Numbered from the stretch's first letter, positions 18,477-26,716 are shown. The stretch: DNA of 64,000 nt from Burkholderia sp. SRS-46 (GCF_004343775.1 NZ_PTXL01000008.1:372001-436000), one strand, 5' to 3'. A program made the numbers and translations. Notes: a model not told the origin generated them from the letters alone.

Positions 18477-19214
18477 TCAATATGGGTCCAGATTCAGGCC
18501 CACATCACGCAAGACCGAAACAAACTCCTGCTCGTTACGCAGATATTTTGCGGCCTTGCTATCGATCAATTGAACCCCCAACAGAATCAATCGAAGCTGC
18601 GCAAAATCCGTCAGATTAATCAGAGTACCCAAAAAATCCTTCCTTTCAACGACAGAAAAGCCCTGCGTGTCACTCAGCTTTTCCGAGACCAGTTTTACGG
18701 ATATGTAAAAAGCCCGGACAACGCCGAAAATCTGATCCGTGGAGTCGATTCTCTCAACGTACTGTTTAAGTTGATCATTCGTTGCATTCACCTCCCTCAA
18801 TTTAGCGATCTCATCTTCGATCTTCATAATCGCCTCCACGCCTCGCTTCGTGAAGCCGACGTTATTTTCAAAAAAAACCAACTTGAATTTATCAAGCAAA
18901 GTCCTCTGCGAATCTATTAGACTAAAAAATAGATCAGAGAACGATTTAAGCTTTTCAGACTTTTGATTATCCCTCAGTTCATTTCTCAGAGTCTCATTCG
19001 CTTCATTTTGAAGCTTGAGCGATCGGATCAGAAAGAGCAATGAGATAAAACTAAGGACGGGACCAGCGAGCCCGCCGACATAGCTACCAAAATTCCCCCA
19101 GACCGATGTATCCGGGACTATCTCAAACCCCGGCCTCCCAACGAATTCCAGACAATACGCAGCCACAATCGCCAACAGCGAAATTGCGGCAGCGACAATG
19201 TAGCCAATAATCAA
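18477..19214 (-). CDS. two-TM AbiC-like putative phage abortive infection protein
   Basis: A 245-residue protein with two predicted membrane helices (residues 2-24 and 44-65). They are joined by WGNFGSYVGGLAGP (39-52), a motif recurring in AbiC-like and retron-associated two-TM effectors. A cytoplasmic helical domain with FFSLIDSQRTLLDKF (96-110) follows, close to the FFxLL pattern of the putative phage abortive infection family. The start is TTG at 19214: AAGGAGG lies 6 nt upstream and its TTG overlaps the TGA of the preceding gene (TTGA), so translation is coupled. By analogy it would disrupt the membrane when triggered. AT-rich composition unlike the neighbours. Family call is from motif memory, not a search. 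Confidence 0.7.
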   Translation of the reverse strand: MIIGYIVAAAISLLAIVAAYCLEFVGRPGFEIVPDTSVWGNFGSYVGGLAGPVLSFISLLFLIRSLKLQNEANETLRNELRDNQKSEKLKSFSDLFFSLIDSQRTLLDKFKLVFFENNVGFTKRGVEAIMKIEDEIAKLREVNATNDQLKQYVERIDSTDQIFGVVRAFYISVKLVSEKLSDTQGFSVVERKDFLGTLINLTDFAQLRLILLGVQLIDSKAAKYLRNEQEFVSVLRDVGLNLDPY

Positions 19215-20041
19215 ATCGGAACCTCCTTGATTTCCTTGATTATGTACTTAACCACCCTACCATCCGGCAATTTCAATGGCTGCGCAGTGATATGAAGATG
19301 TCTCCACAGTAGACTATCCCGGCCATTGTTGTAATTCAAATTCTCCGATATCACCTTCTTAATGCCCGGCAGAACGCGAATATACGGCATAGGAAAACCG
19401 AAAGCGACGGTATCGAATTCACCCTTGACTGCCAACCGTCCATTACCCGTGTTGATATTCAATCTCGTTATCGCAACCACAACAGGCACCACCTTCGGAT
19501 CAAGCTTAGCCTGCAATGACTCAGCGGTTTTTTGATCAAATCTCGCAAGCTCAGTTTGATCCACTCGACTCTTTCGATACCGAACTTTGACATCATATCC
19601 GAATTTCATCGGCACTTCATGAAGGTGATGAAGCGGAGATTTTCTAAGCTGCGCGACAAGATCATCAGCCTTATCACCCAATTCATCAACTACACGCTGC
19701 GCCTTATCACTCAACTCCTTGTGCTCTTTGTAAACGGCTTCATTGAGAAAATAGGCAATAAGCTCAACAAATGCAGGCCTCCCAATTTTATTGAATTTCT
19801 TTTGCACCTGCTCATGAAAAATATCGATACTAAATATTTGGCCATATGAACCACTAAAGCTTTGCTTCAGAATTGTACGAACATCAGATTTATGAGACTG
19901 CCGCTCCGGCACATTCCCCGTAAGAATCGCCTCCGCGATACATCGCGCCGCATCGGACACCCCCTGCAAGCTCTCTAAACCTGATTTCATATCTACAGTC
20001 GCATCGGGTGTATCTATAACGACATCCATGTTCAACGACAT
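19211..20041 (-). CDS. hypothetical protein, partner of AbiC-like gene
   Basis: A 276-residue soluble protein I do not recognise. No signal peptide or membrane segment is visible. The middle is helical and charged (EHKELSDKAQRVVDELGDKADDLVAQLRKSP). The C-terminal half looks beta-rich (YDVKVRYRKSRVDQTELARFDQ ... VVPVVVAITRLNINTGNGRLAVKGEFDTVAFGF) and ends in a lysine-rich tail. It overlaps the AbiC-like gene by 4 nt and has an AAGGA about 7 nt before its ATG. By position it may sense infection or hold the membrane effector inactive; that is inference from gene coupling only. AT-rich and probably acquired. Confidence 0.7.
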   Translation of the reverse strand: MSLNMDVVIDTPDATVDMKSGLESLQGVSDAARCIAEAILTGNVPERQSHKSDVRTILKQSFSGSYGQIFSIDIFHEQVQKKFNKIGRPAFVELIAYFLNEAVYKEHKELSDKAQRVVDELGDKADDLVAQLRKSPLHHLHEVPMKFGYDVKVRYRKSRVDQTELARFDQKTAESLQAKLDPKVVPVVVAITRLNINTGNGRLAVKGEFDTVAFGFPMPYIRVLPGIKKVISENLNYNNGRDSLLWRHLHITAQPLKLPDGRVVKYIIKEIKEVPI

Positions 20042-20248
20042 ATGATCCTTTTCTTTTGGTTAATTTTTTTACCAGGCGAGCCAACTACCCCGAACATACC
20101 AACCGACACATCACCAACTGCGGTTAAAAATGGCATGCTTGGTGAATTCTAACGCACCGCACTGTTACCTCCAGATGCAACTTACGTGAATCCCATCACG
20201 GGAATTGACCACCCCCAGTAGCGATAACGGCCCCGCCCCCGCTTCCCT

Positions 20249-20527
20249 TTAGTCTGGCCACTGTTGTCGAGCATGTTTCACGCGCAAAATCTCTACTGCG
20301 TCTGCTCCAATGCTGTACACGACAATGTAGTTGTGGAGTACCACCATCTCTCTCGTTCCGGAAACGCGCCCCGCTCGATACAGCCTCGGGCGAACCCGCA
20401 ACCCCTCGACCCTTTCACGAATCATCTGTATCAGGGCCAATGCAGCATCCGGATCGTCTTCCCCAATAAACTCCAAGATTCCCAACAGGTCTTCCTCGGC
20501 CAATGGCCGCCATTCAAGTCTTAGCAC
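20249..20527 (-). CDS. ParE/RelE-family toxin
   Basis: A 92-residue protein with the ParE/RelE fold signature. It starts LEWRPLAEEDLLGILEFIGEDDPDAALALIQMIRERVEGLRVRPRLYRAGRVSGTREMVV and ends HNYIVVYSIGADAVEILRVKHARQQWP. ParE toxins poison gyrase and RelE toxins cleave mRNA; the sequence alone does not decide, but the YIVVYSI...ILRVKHARQQWP ending is typical of ParE-like members. It overlaps the upstream antitoxin gene by 14 bp. It lies inside the tRNA-Val island but is less AT-rich than the AbiC-like module. Confidence 0.88.
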   Translation of the reverse strand: MLRLEWRPLAEEDLLGILEFIGEDDPDAALALIQMIRERVEGLRVRPRLYRAGRVSGTREMVVLHNYIVVYSIGADAVEILRVKHARQQWPD

Positions 20528-20972
20528 GCTTCCCCTTTCGCATCCCTTCGACGCGGGCCAGAGCCTTTTTCATTACGTCCTCATGCTCGATGCTCGGGCG
20601 CGGATCGTCGATCGACGCCTGCACCTGCTCGCGCAGCCATTTGTCATAGGCCGCCGCATTCGCGTGCGTTTGCTTCATCGCCGCTGCACGATCCGGACGG
20701 CTAGAGCGTTCGATCTCGACCTCATCCGGCCGCCATGCTTCGAGCGAGAAACGCCCCGACTGCAACCCAAGCTCGCGGATCACCTCAAGCGCCTTGACGG
20801 GGTTCCGGAACGCACGCGGTCGACGATTGTTCGACGTGACCAGCACAGCCGTTCCGGCCGTCCGCGTCTCCAGCTCGACGTAAAATGAACCGCCCTCAGC
20901 CTTGAGGACAGCCGACAGGACACCGCCCGCGTGTGCTGCCGCAGCAGCCTGAGACACATCTAACGTTTTCAT
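20514..20972 (-). CDS. antitoxin of the ParE/RelE-type pair
   Basis: A 152-residue protein from the ATG at 20972 (a longer in-frame start at 20999 lacks ribosome-site support; AAAGG precedes 20972). The C-terminus NAAAYDKWLREQVQASIDDPRPSIEHEDVMKKALARVEG matches the toxin-binding tail of RelB/StbD-like antitoxins. The N-terminal part (MKTLDVSQAAAAAHAGGVLSAVLKAEGGSFYVELETRTAGTAVLVTSNNRRPRAFRNPVKALEVIRELGL) is longer than in ordinary RelB (about 80 residues) and may be the DNA-binding and autoregulatory domain. Toxin translation is coupled through a 14-bp overlap. Confidence 0.8.
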   Translation of the reverse strand: MKTLDVSQAAAAAHAGGVLSAVLKAEGGSFYVELETRTAGTAVLVTSNNRRPRAFRNPVKALEVIRELGLQSGRFSLEAWRPDEVEIERSSRPDRAAAMKQTHANAAAYDKWLREQVQASIDDPRPSIEHEDVMKKALARVEGMRKGKRAKT

Positions 20973-21103
20973 GGCACAACCTTTAGAAGATAACGGCACG
21001 ATCTATAATACATCGTGCCACAGTCAATAGCATTCCGCCCCCTTTATTTGACGTAAAACCTCATGCCGTCATCCATGCTGCGCACCTTCGCGTACCGCAT
21101 CTG

Positions 21104-21143
21104 CACGGCACGGGTCACTAGTTCGATCCCGATACTGTCACCA
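21104..21143 (+). repeat. degraded copy of the tRNA-Val 3' end (candidate att site)
   Basis: CACGGCACGGGTCACTAGTT and the bases after it match the tRNA-Val segment from the anticodon stem to CCA (18161-18202) with about four substitutions over the first 32 positions. A 2-nt gap precedes CACCA. The T-loop GTTCGATCCC is intact. It is in the same orientation as the tRNA, as expected for the far attachment site of a tRNA-targeted island that has since decayed. Confidence 0.75.
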
Positions 21144-21178
21144 AAAAACCAAGGCCCTGCGTTTCACGACAGGGCCTT
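21143..21178 (-). terminator. rho-independent terminator on the minus strand
   Basis: A stem AAGGCCCTG (21151-21159) / CAGGGCCTT (21170-21178) with a 10-nt loop. On the minus strand it is followed by GG and six T (21148-21143). It lies about 60 bp past the stop of the hypothetical gene 21238-21549, supporting that gene. Confidence 0.75.
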
Positions 21179-21237
21179 CTCGTTTCTCTCGCACGAATGC
21201 GCGATCCAACCGTCTGGCGACGATCGACACCGCCTCG

Positions 21238-21549
21238 CTATTTGTCCGCCACCGCCCTCCGCAACGCAAGCACCGCGTCAACAGCATGCCGCTCATCAGC
21301 CGCGGCCTCGATAACGGCGATCGCATCCTCGCACCCCGCCTGCCGGAGATGCTCACGCCAGTCTCCCGGCCAGCTTTCAAGATCACACATGCGCAATGCG
21401 ATCGAGCCGCCGAGCTCGCGATGCCCGCCGCCGATCGATTCTTCGAAGATGAACGGCCGGACGCCGGAAGCGTCGACGGCAAACACATAGACGTGGTGAG
21501 TCAGATGCTGCGTACTGGGTGCGACATTTTTCATACCTATCGTGATCAT
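21238..21549 (-). CDS. small hypothetical protein
   Basis: A 103-residue protein starting MITIGMKNVAP, chosen because GAGG lies 5 nt upstream of the ATG at 21549; in-frame reading continues to 21621 without a better ribosome site. The sequence (HHVYVFAVDASGVRPFIFEESIGGGHRELGGSIALRMCDLESWPGDWREHLRQAGCEDAIAVIEAAADERHAVDAVLALRRAVADK) looks like a genuine folded protein but I do not recognise the family. A minus-strand terminator follows its stop. It lies just outside the tRNA-Val island and is divergent from the APS kinase gene. Confidence 0.55.
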   Translation of the reverse strand: MITIGMKNVAPSTQHLTHHVYVFAVDASGVRPFIFEESIGGGHRELGGSIALRMCDLESWPGDWREHLRQAGCEDAIAVIEAAADERHAVDAVLALRRAVADK

Positions 21550-21829
21550 CGCTTCCTCGAGTGGAGCGCGCTGGTTCGATGCGGCTTGCACCATCGGCAC
21601 GTCATGCCGAACTGCAAGCATTCATTACGTAGAGCGTCACATTTCACCAACATTGCGCCCGATTGTTTTGTAACGTTAGGTAAACGTTGTGTAACATTTT
21701 ATGGAAAGCGGCTGACTACAATCGGCTGACAATAACGGCGACTGTTGGTGCCGAGTCCCATTTCAAGACACCCGGATCAAGCCGGCGCACGCTCCGCCGT
21801 GCGTAGTCCATGTTCGGTCAGACGCATTC

Positions 21830-22369
21830 ATGACACTGTCCTCTCCACATACGTTGTGGCTCACCGGCCTGAGCGGCTCCGGTAAGTCGACGCTCGCACA
21901 GCAGGTCGCTGCGCGCCTGCGTGCGCGCGGCCTGCCGGTCTGCATTCTCGACGGCGACGAGCTGCGCGCCGGCGTGTCGCCGGATCTCGGCTTCAAGCGT
22001 GAAGACCGCGCCGAGAACTGCCGCCGCACGGCCGAAATCGCGAAGCTGCTCAACAGCCAGGGCATCACGGTCATCGTCGCGCTGATCTCGCCGTACGAAG
22101 CCGACCGGCAACGCGCGCGACACATCATCGGCGACGAACGCTTCATCGAGGTCTACCTGAAGACCGACATCGCAACCTGCTCCGCACGCGACCCCAAGCG
22201 CCTCTACGCCAAGGCGATCACCGGGCAGACGCGTCAATTCACCGGCATCTCGGATCCCTACGAGCCGCCCGAGCATCCCGACCTCGTCATCGAAACCGGA
22301 CAGATGGACGTCGCGTCCTCGGTCGAGTGCATCATGGCATTCGATCAACAGCGATTCGCGTCGGTGTGA
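21830..22369 (+). CDS. cysC: adenylylsulfate (APS) kinase, stand-alone
   Basis: A 179-residue APS kinase making PAPS from APS and ATP. The P-loop GLSGSGKST is at residues 13-21. The substrate region DGDELRAGVSPDLGFKREDRAENCRRTAEIAKLLNSQGITVIVALISPY follows, with YLKTDIATCSARDPKRLYAKA and FTGISDPYEPPEHPDLVIET after it. Length is normal for the family. A second APS kinase exists in this window fused to CysN (45745-47643). Here there is no cysD or cysN partner and no obvious sulfotransferase neighbour. It lies between the tRNA-Val island and the polyamine operon behind a 280-bp divergent region that is locally AT-rich. Confidence 0.92.
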   Translation: MTLSSPHTLWLTGLSGSGKSTLAQQVAARLRARGLPVCILDGDELRAGVSPDLGFKREDRAENCRRTAEIAKLLNSQGITVIVALISPYEADRQRARHIIGDERFIEVYLKTDIATCSARDPKRLYAKAITGQTRQFTGISDPYEPPEHPDLVIETGQMDVASSVECIMAFDQQRFASV

Positions 22370-22463
22370 CCCCGGTTTACGCGACGCATCGCCGCGTAGG
22401 TCTCCTTACTTTTCGTCCCGCCGGAATGTTTGGTGCCGGCGAGTGATCGACGCGTTCGCGTCG

Positions 22464-23864
22464 TCACCCTACCCGCTCAGCCGTCGCATCGAACGCCCGC
22501 TTCGCCTTGTCGACGATCTCGTCGACCTCGGCCTCGCCGATCACGAGCGGCGGCGACAGCAGCATCCGGTCGCCGGTCGCGCGCATGATCAGGTTGCCGT
22601 TGAAGCAGAAGTCGCGGCAGATCATGCCGACTTCCCCGCCGTCGTCGAAGCGCACGCGCCGCGCCGGATCGCGCGCGAGCTGCACGCCCGCGACGAGCCC
22701 CGCGCCGGCGATCTCGCCGACGAGCGGATGAGCGCCGAGCGCGTCGCGCAACTTTCGCTGGAAATACGGCCCGATGTCGCGCTTCACGCGCGCGACGATT
22801 CCGTCGTCGCGCAACAGCTTCAGGTTCGCGATCGCGACCGCCGCCGCGACCGGATGCCCCGAATACGTCATCCCGTGATTGAACTCGCCGTGGTCGACCA
22901 GCGCCTGCGCGACGCGATCGTGCAGCGCCACCGCGCCCATCGGCACGTAGCCGCTCGTCAGGCCCTTCGCGAGCGTCATCAGGTCCGGCTCGAAGCCGAA
23001 GTGCTGGTGCGCGAACCATTCGCCGGTGCGACCGAAGGCGCCGATCACCTCGTCCGCGACGAGCAGCACGTCGTACTGCCGGCAGATCCGCTGGATCTCC
23101 GGCCAGTACGTCGACGGCGGGAAGATCACGCCGCCCGCGCCCTGGAACGGCTCGCCGATGAACGCGGCGACGTTCTCCGCGCCGAGCTCGAGGATCTTCG
23201 CTTCGAGCTGCCGCGCGCGTTCGAGGCCGAATGCTTCGGGCGTCACCCCATCCGGCGCTTCGCCGAAGAAATACGGCTGGTCGATATGCACGACATGCTC
23301 GACCTTCGACGCCATCTGCTCGTGCATGTAGCCCATCCCGCCGAGCGTCGCGCCCGCGATCGTCGAGCCGTGATAGCCGTTCCAGCGCGAGATCACGTAT
23401 TTCTTGCGCGGCTTGCCCTGCACGCGCCAGTATTGATGCACGACGCGCAGCACGGTGTCGTTGCCTTCCGAGCCGCTGTTGCAGTAGAAGAAGCGATTGA
23501 AGCCATCCGGCGCGACATCGGCGAGCAGCGCCGACAGCTCGATCACCGGCGGATGCGTCGTCTTGAAGAACGTGTTGTAGAACGGCAGCTCGCGCATCTG
23601 CCGCTGCGCGGCGTCGATCAGTTCCTCGCGGCCGTAGCCGACGTTCACGCACCACAGCCCCGCCATCCCGTCGATGATCTTGTTGCCGTCGGAATCCCAC
23701 AGATAGACGCCGTGCGCCTTCACGATCACGCGGCTGCCCGCGCGATTGAGCGCGCCCATGTCGGAGAACGGGTGGATGTGATGCGCGGCGTCGAGCGCAC
23801 GATACTGCGCGGTGGTGCGTGGCGCGGCGGCCCCGTCTGCAAGGCGGTCGGAACGATCGGTCAT
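22464..23864 (-). CDS. spuC: putrescine/polyamine-pyruvate aminotransferase (SpuC-like, class III)
   Basis: A 466-residue class III aminotransferase. Motifs: HIHPFSDMGALNRAGSRVIVKAHGVYLWDSDGNKIIDGMAGLWCVNVGYGR, FYNTFFKTTHPPVIELSALLADV, LLVADEVIGAFGRTGEWFAHQHFGFEPDLMTLAKGLTSGYVPMGAV (PLP lysine in AKG). These are characteristic of the polyamine:pyruvate transaminases of Pseudomonas and Burkholderia. The start at 23864 is fixed by AGGAGG; longer in-frame reading upstream passes through the next gene and is spurious. It is the last gene of a spuA-spuB-spuC-like set that degrades putrescine, either by gamma-glutamylation or by direct transamination. Confidence 0.87.
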   Translation of the reverse strand: MTDRSDRLADGAAAPRTTAQYRALDAAHHIHPFSDMGALNRAGSRVIVKAHGVYLWDSDGNKIIDGMAGLWCVNVGYGREELIDAAQRQMRELPFYNTFFKTTHPPVIELSALLADVAPDGFNRFFYCNSGSEGNDTVLRVVHQYWRVQGKPRKKYVISRWNGYHGSTIAGATLGGMGYMHEQMASKVEHVVHIDQPYFFGEAPDGVTPEAFGLERARQLEAKILELGAENVAAFIGEPFQGAGGVIFPPSTYWPEIQRICRQYDVLLVADEVIGAFGRTGEWFAHQHFGFEPDLMTLAKGLTSGYVPMGAVALHDRVAQALVDHGEFNHGMTYSGHPVAAAVAIANLKLLRDDGIVARVKRDIGPYFQRKLRDALGAHPLVGEIAGAGLVAGVQLARDPARRVRFDDGGEVGMICRDFCFNGNLIMRATGDRMLLSPPLVIGEAEVDEIVDKAKRAFDATAERVG

Positions 23865-23899
23865 GCTTGCCTCCTGAACGATGCGAGACGCGCGGCGGG

Positions 23900-25237
23900 T
23901 CACACATGCAGCAGCAGGTGCCGGCGCTCCCAGGAACTGATCACGCGAAAGAACGCCTCGTATTCGGTTTCCTTCAGCGCGAGATACGCCTTCACGAACT
24001 TCTCGCCGAGGATGCCGGCGAGCGGCGTGCACGCCGCCATCAGCGAGATGCCCTCTTCGAGATTGCGCGGCAGCTGGTACGGCAGGTCGTAGCCGTCGGA
24101 CGCAAGCGGCTCGCTCGGCTCGAGCCGCTGCGTGATGCCGAGATAGCCGGCCGCGAGCGTCGCCGCGATCACGAGGTACGGATTGCAGTCGACGCCTGGA
24201 ATGCGGTTCTCGATGCGCCGCGCGACCGGGCTCGACTGCGGAATGCGAAAGCCGACCGTGCGGTTGTCGTAGCCCCACTGCACGTTGATCGGCGCGGCCA
24301 TGAACCGCGACAGCCGCCGATACGAGTTGATGTACGGCGCGAAGATCGGCATCAGCGCGGGCGTGAATTTCTGCAGCCCGGCGAGATAGCCGCGGAACAG
24401 CGGCGTCACGTCGCCGCTCGCGTCGGTGAACAGGTTGCGGCCCGTCTGCGGATCGGCGAGGCTCTGGTGGATATGCATCGCCGAGCCGGGCTCGTTTTCC
24501 ATCGGCTTGGCCATGAAGGTCGCGTACATGTTGTGGCGCAGCGCGGCCTCGCGCACCGTGCGCTTGAACAGGAACACCTGGTCGGCCAGCGACAGCGCGT
24601 CGCCGTGCATGAAGTTGATCTCCATCTGCGCGGCGCCGACCTCGTGGATCAGCGTCTCGATGTCGAGCCCCTGCATGTCGCAGTATTCGTAGATGTCCTC
24701 GAACAGCGGATCGAACTCGTTGACGGCCTCGATCGAATACGACTGCCGGCCCGTTTCCGCGCGCCCGGTGCGGCCGACCGGCGGACGCAGCGGCAGATCC
24801 GGATCGGCGTTCATGTCGACCAGGTAGAACTCGAGCTCGGGTGCGACCACCGGCTTCCAGCCCTTCTCGCGATACAGCTCGAGCACGCGCCGCAGCACGT
24901 AGCGCGGCGAGATCTCGACCGGCGAGCCGTCGAAGTGCACGCAGTCGTGGATCACCTGCGCGGTCGGATCGACCGCCCACGGGACCAGGCAGATCGTCGA
25001 CGGATCGGGCACGCACACCATGTCGGGATCGGTGACGCCGGTCAGCGTGCCGTCTTCCGGATAGTCGCCGGTGACGGTCTGCACCATCACGGCCTGCGGC
25101 AGCCGCATCGATTCGCCGGACTCGAACTTGTTGCGCGGAATGATCTTGCCGCGCGCGATGCCGGCCATGTCGGGAATGATCGCCTCGACCTCGGTGATGC
25201 GATGCTGCCTGAGGAATTCGTCCAGTGCGGGTTGCAT
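23900..25237 (-). CDS. puuA: glutamine synthetase family protein, gamma-glutamylpolyamine synthetase (PuuA/SpuB-like)
   Basis: A 445-residue member of the glutamine synthetase superfamily. Evidence: RITEVEAIIPDMAGIARGKIIPRNKF at the N-terminus (with HR before), ELEFYLVDMNADPDLPL, HEVGAAQMEINFMHGDALSLADQVFLFKRTVREAALRHNMYATFMAKPMENEPGSAMHIHQSL, and SSPVARRIENRIPGVDCNPYLVIAATLAAGYLGI. The latter holds the ATP/glutamate-binding arginines. The N-terminal form DMAGIARGK is typical of PuuA/GlnA3-type enzymes that join glutamate to putrescine or other amines rather than ammonia. Its neighbours (class I amidotransferase hydrolase and SpuC-like transaminase) support this over nitrogen assimilation. 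Confidence 0.88.
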   Translation of the reverse strand: MQPALDEFLRQHRITEVEAIIPDMAGIARGKIIPRNKFESGESMRLPQAVMVQTVTGDYPEDGTLTGVTDPDMVCVPDPSTICLVPWAVDPTAQVIHDCVHFDGSPVEISPRYVLRRVLELYREKGWKPVVAPELEFYLVDMNADPDLPLRPPVGRTGRAETGRQSYSIEAVNEFDPLFEDIYEYCDMQGLDIETLIHEVGAAQMEINFMHGDALSLADQVFLFKRTVREAALRHNMYATFMAKPMENEPGSAMHIHQSLADPQTGRNLFTDASGDVTPLFRGYLAGLQKFTPALMPIFAPYINSYRRLSRFMAAPINVQWGYDNRTVGFRIPQSSPVARRIENRIPGVDCNPYLVIAATLAAGYLGITQRLEPSEPLASDGYDLPYQLPRNLEEGISLMAACTPLAGILGEKFVKAYLALKETEYEAFFRVISSWERRHLLLHV

Positions 25238-25249
25238 GATCGGCCTCGT

Positions 25250-26059
25250 TCAATCGACGTCATGTGCGGCCGGCGGCGCCACTTCGCCGTCGAAGGCCGC
25301 GCGGATGCGGTGCGTCATGCGCGCGCGGCACGCCGCGCCGAATGCCGCGAAGATGTCGCGCGACAGCGGTTGCTCCGCGAAGCGCCATTCGGGATGCCAC
25401 TGCACGCCGAGCGCGAACGCGCGCGCGCCGCGCACGCTGACCGCCTCGACCAGCCCGTCGGGTGCGCTCGCCTCGACGGCCAGGCCCGCGCCGAGACGCG
25501 CGATGCCCTGGTCGTGCAGCGAGTTGACCGTCGCGACGCGCATGCCGCGCGCGATCCGCTGCAGCAGGCCGCCCGGTGTGAAGCGCACGATGTGCGCGGG
25601 CCCGTATTGCGCTTCGAGCGGATCGGACGGCGCCTCGCGATGGTCGGCGAAGCCCTCCGTCGCATGCAGCCGCTGGTGCAGCGTGCCACCGTACACGACG
25701 TTCATTTCCTGCATGCCGCGGCAGATCGCGAGCACCGGCACGCCTGCGTCGATCGCCGCGCGCATCAGCGGCAGCGCGGTCGCGTCGCGCGCGGCATCGT
25801 GCAGCGTGCCGGGCGCGCTCGCGTGTCCGCCGTAATGGTGCGGCTCGACGTTCGAATAGCTGCCGGTAAACAGCAGGCCGTCGATCGCGGCAACCAGCGC
25901 GTCGACCGGCTGGCGCACACCGAGCGCGGGCACCACGAACGCGAGCACGCCGGCGCCGTCGACCAGCGCGGCGAGGTACTTCTCGCCGGCCGCATGCGAC
26001 GGGTGCGCGCCGCGCATCGTGCGATCGGCGGTCACCGCTACGACAGGGCGAGTTCGCAT
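25250..26059 (-). CDS. puuD: gamma-glutamyl-gamma-aminobutyrate hydrolase (PuuD/SpuA-like)
   Basis: A 269-residue class I glutamine amidotransferase-like hydrolase. The nucleophile elbow is PVLAICRGMQEMNVVYGGTLHQ (Cys in ICRG), the catalytic His in ALGVQWHPEW. LLFTGSYSNVEPHHYGG is typical of PuuD. It releases GABA from gamma-glutamyl-GABA. The ATG at 26059 with GGAGG 7 nt upstream was chosen; 65 further in-frame residues upstream are arginine/cysteine-rich and not conserved-looking. It is first in the three-gene polyamine operon, 12 bp before the glutamine synthetase-like gene. Confidence 0.9.
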   Translation of the reverse strand: MRTRPVVAVTADRTMRGAHPSHAAGEKYLAALVDGAGVLAFVVPALGVRQPVDALVAAIDGLLFTGSYSNVEPHHYGGHASAPGTLHDAARDATALPLMRAAIDAGVPVLAICRGMQEMNVVYGGTLHQRLHATEGFADHREAPSDPLEAQYGPAHIVRFTPGGLLQRIARGMRVATVNSLHDQGIARLGAGLAVEASAPDGLVEAVSVRGARAFALGVQWHPEWRFAEQPLSRDIFAAFGAACRARMTHRIRAAFDGEVAPPAAHDVD

Positions 26060-26716
26060 GGCGGCGCCTCCGATGAGGTCCGGCCGGGCAGGCACGCGCG
26101 GCATCGCGCATGCGCACGGCATGCACGTGATTGCACGAATCGCGCGGCCCGCACGATGTAGCCGACGTGGCCGGCTCGCGATGCGCGGGCATGCAGCGGC
26201 CCGCCGCAGGCAATGCGCCGCGGAACACGGTACGCCCCGGAGCGGATGACGCAAGCGACGCTAGGGCAACAGCGACGCGCTACCGTCGCACTGAACCGCG
26301 CTGAAGATGCGCGCGGTCACGAGATTGAAGCGGCGCAGGCCGCGATGGGACAAGGCGATGAGGCGAGGTTCGCGGGATGAGGCGGAACGCATGCCGCGAT
26401 CAGCATGCCAGTGCGGACCGGCACGTTGCGGCGCGCCCGCCGACGGACTTCGCGTCCGGCGGATCGAAGGGCTTGCAGCTTTCACGATCGTACTCGACTG
26501 ACGGTTTGACGTATGGCGCGTGTCGAGCCGAAACGCATGCGGCCGATGCCGCGACGCGACACGTCAGCAAGCCGCTGCGCACGGGCTTCAACGCATCGCG
26601 CACGGTCCGCGTGCGAGCGCGCCGCCACGGTGCGCGCGACGACTTCCTGACATTCAGCTTATATCACCTAAAAATTGCGTCAAATTTCAACGATCACGGT
26701 CGGTATTAACCCTGAC
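26060..26716. other. intergenic region upstream of the polyamine operon
   Basis: About 660 bp without a credible gene. ORFs here have poor codon usage and no ribosome sites. It must contain the polyamine operon promoter near its left end. I see no clear operator; the far end (26640-26700) is AT-rich. Confidence 0.6.

Larger units (their letters stand above)
18203..21143. mobile_element. small genomic island inserted at tRNA-Val(CAC)
   Basis: The segment between the tRNA-Val 3' end and an imperfect copy of it carries a two-gene AbiC-like module and a ParE-type toxin-antitoxin pair. The part from about 18480 to 20120 is clearly AT-richer than the flanks (runs of A and T, different codon use), pointing to horizontal transfer. 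No integrase, transposase or replication gene is present, so it is either a remnant or was moved by an integrase supplied elsewhere. Boundaries are inferred from the repeat and base composition. Confidence 0.65.

Noticed and set aside
18384-18920. Plus-strand ORF (178 codons) over the AbiC-like gene
   Set aside because: Overlaps the better-supported minus-strand gene, which has TM helices, a strong ribosome site and operon coupling.
26377-26709. ORFs in the gap between the polyamine and hut operons
   Set aside because: Poor codon usage, no ribosome site, no family-like sequence.
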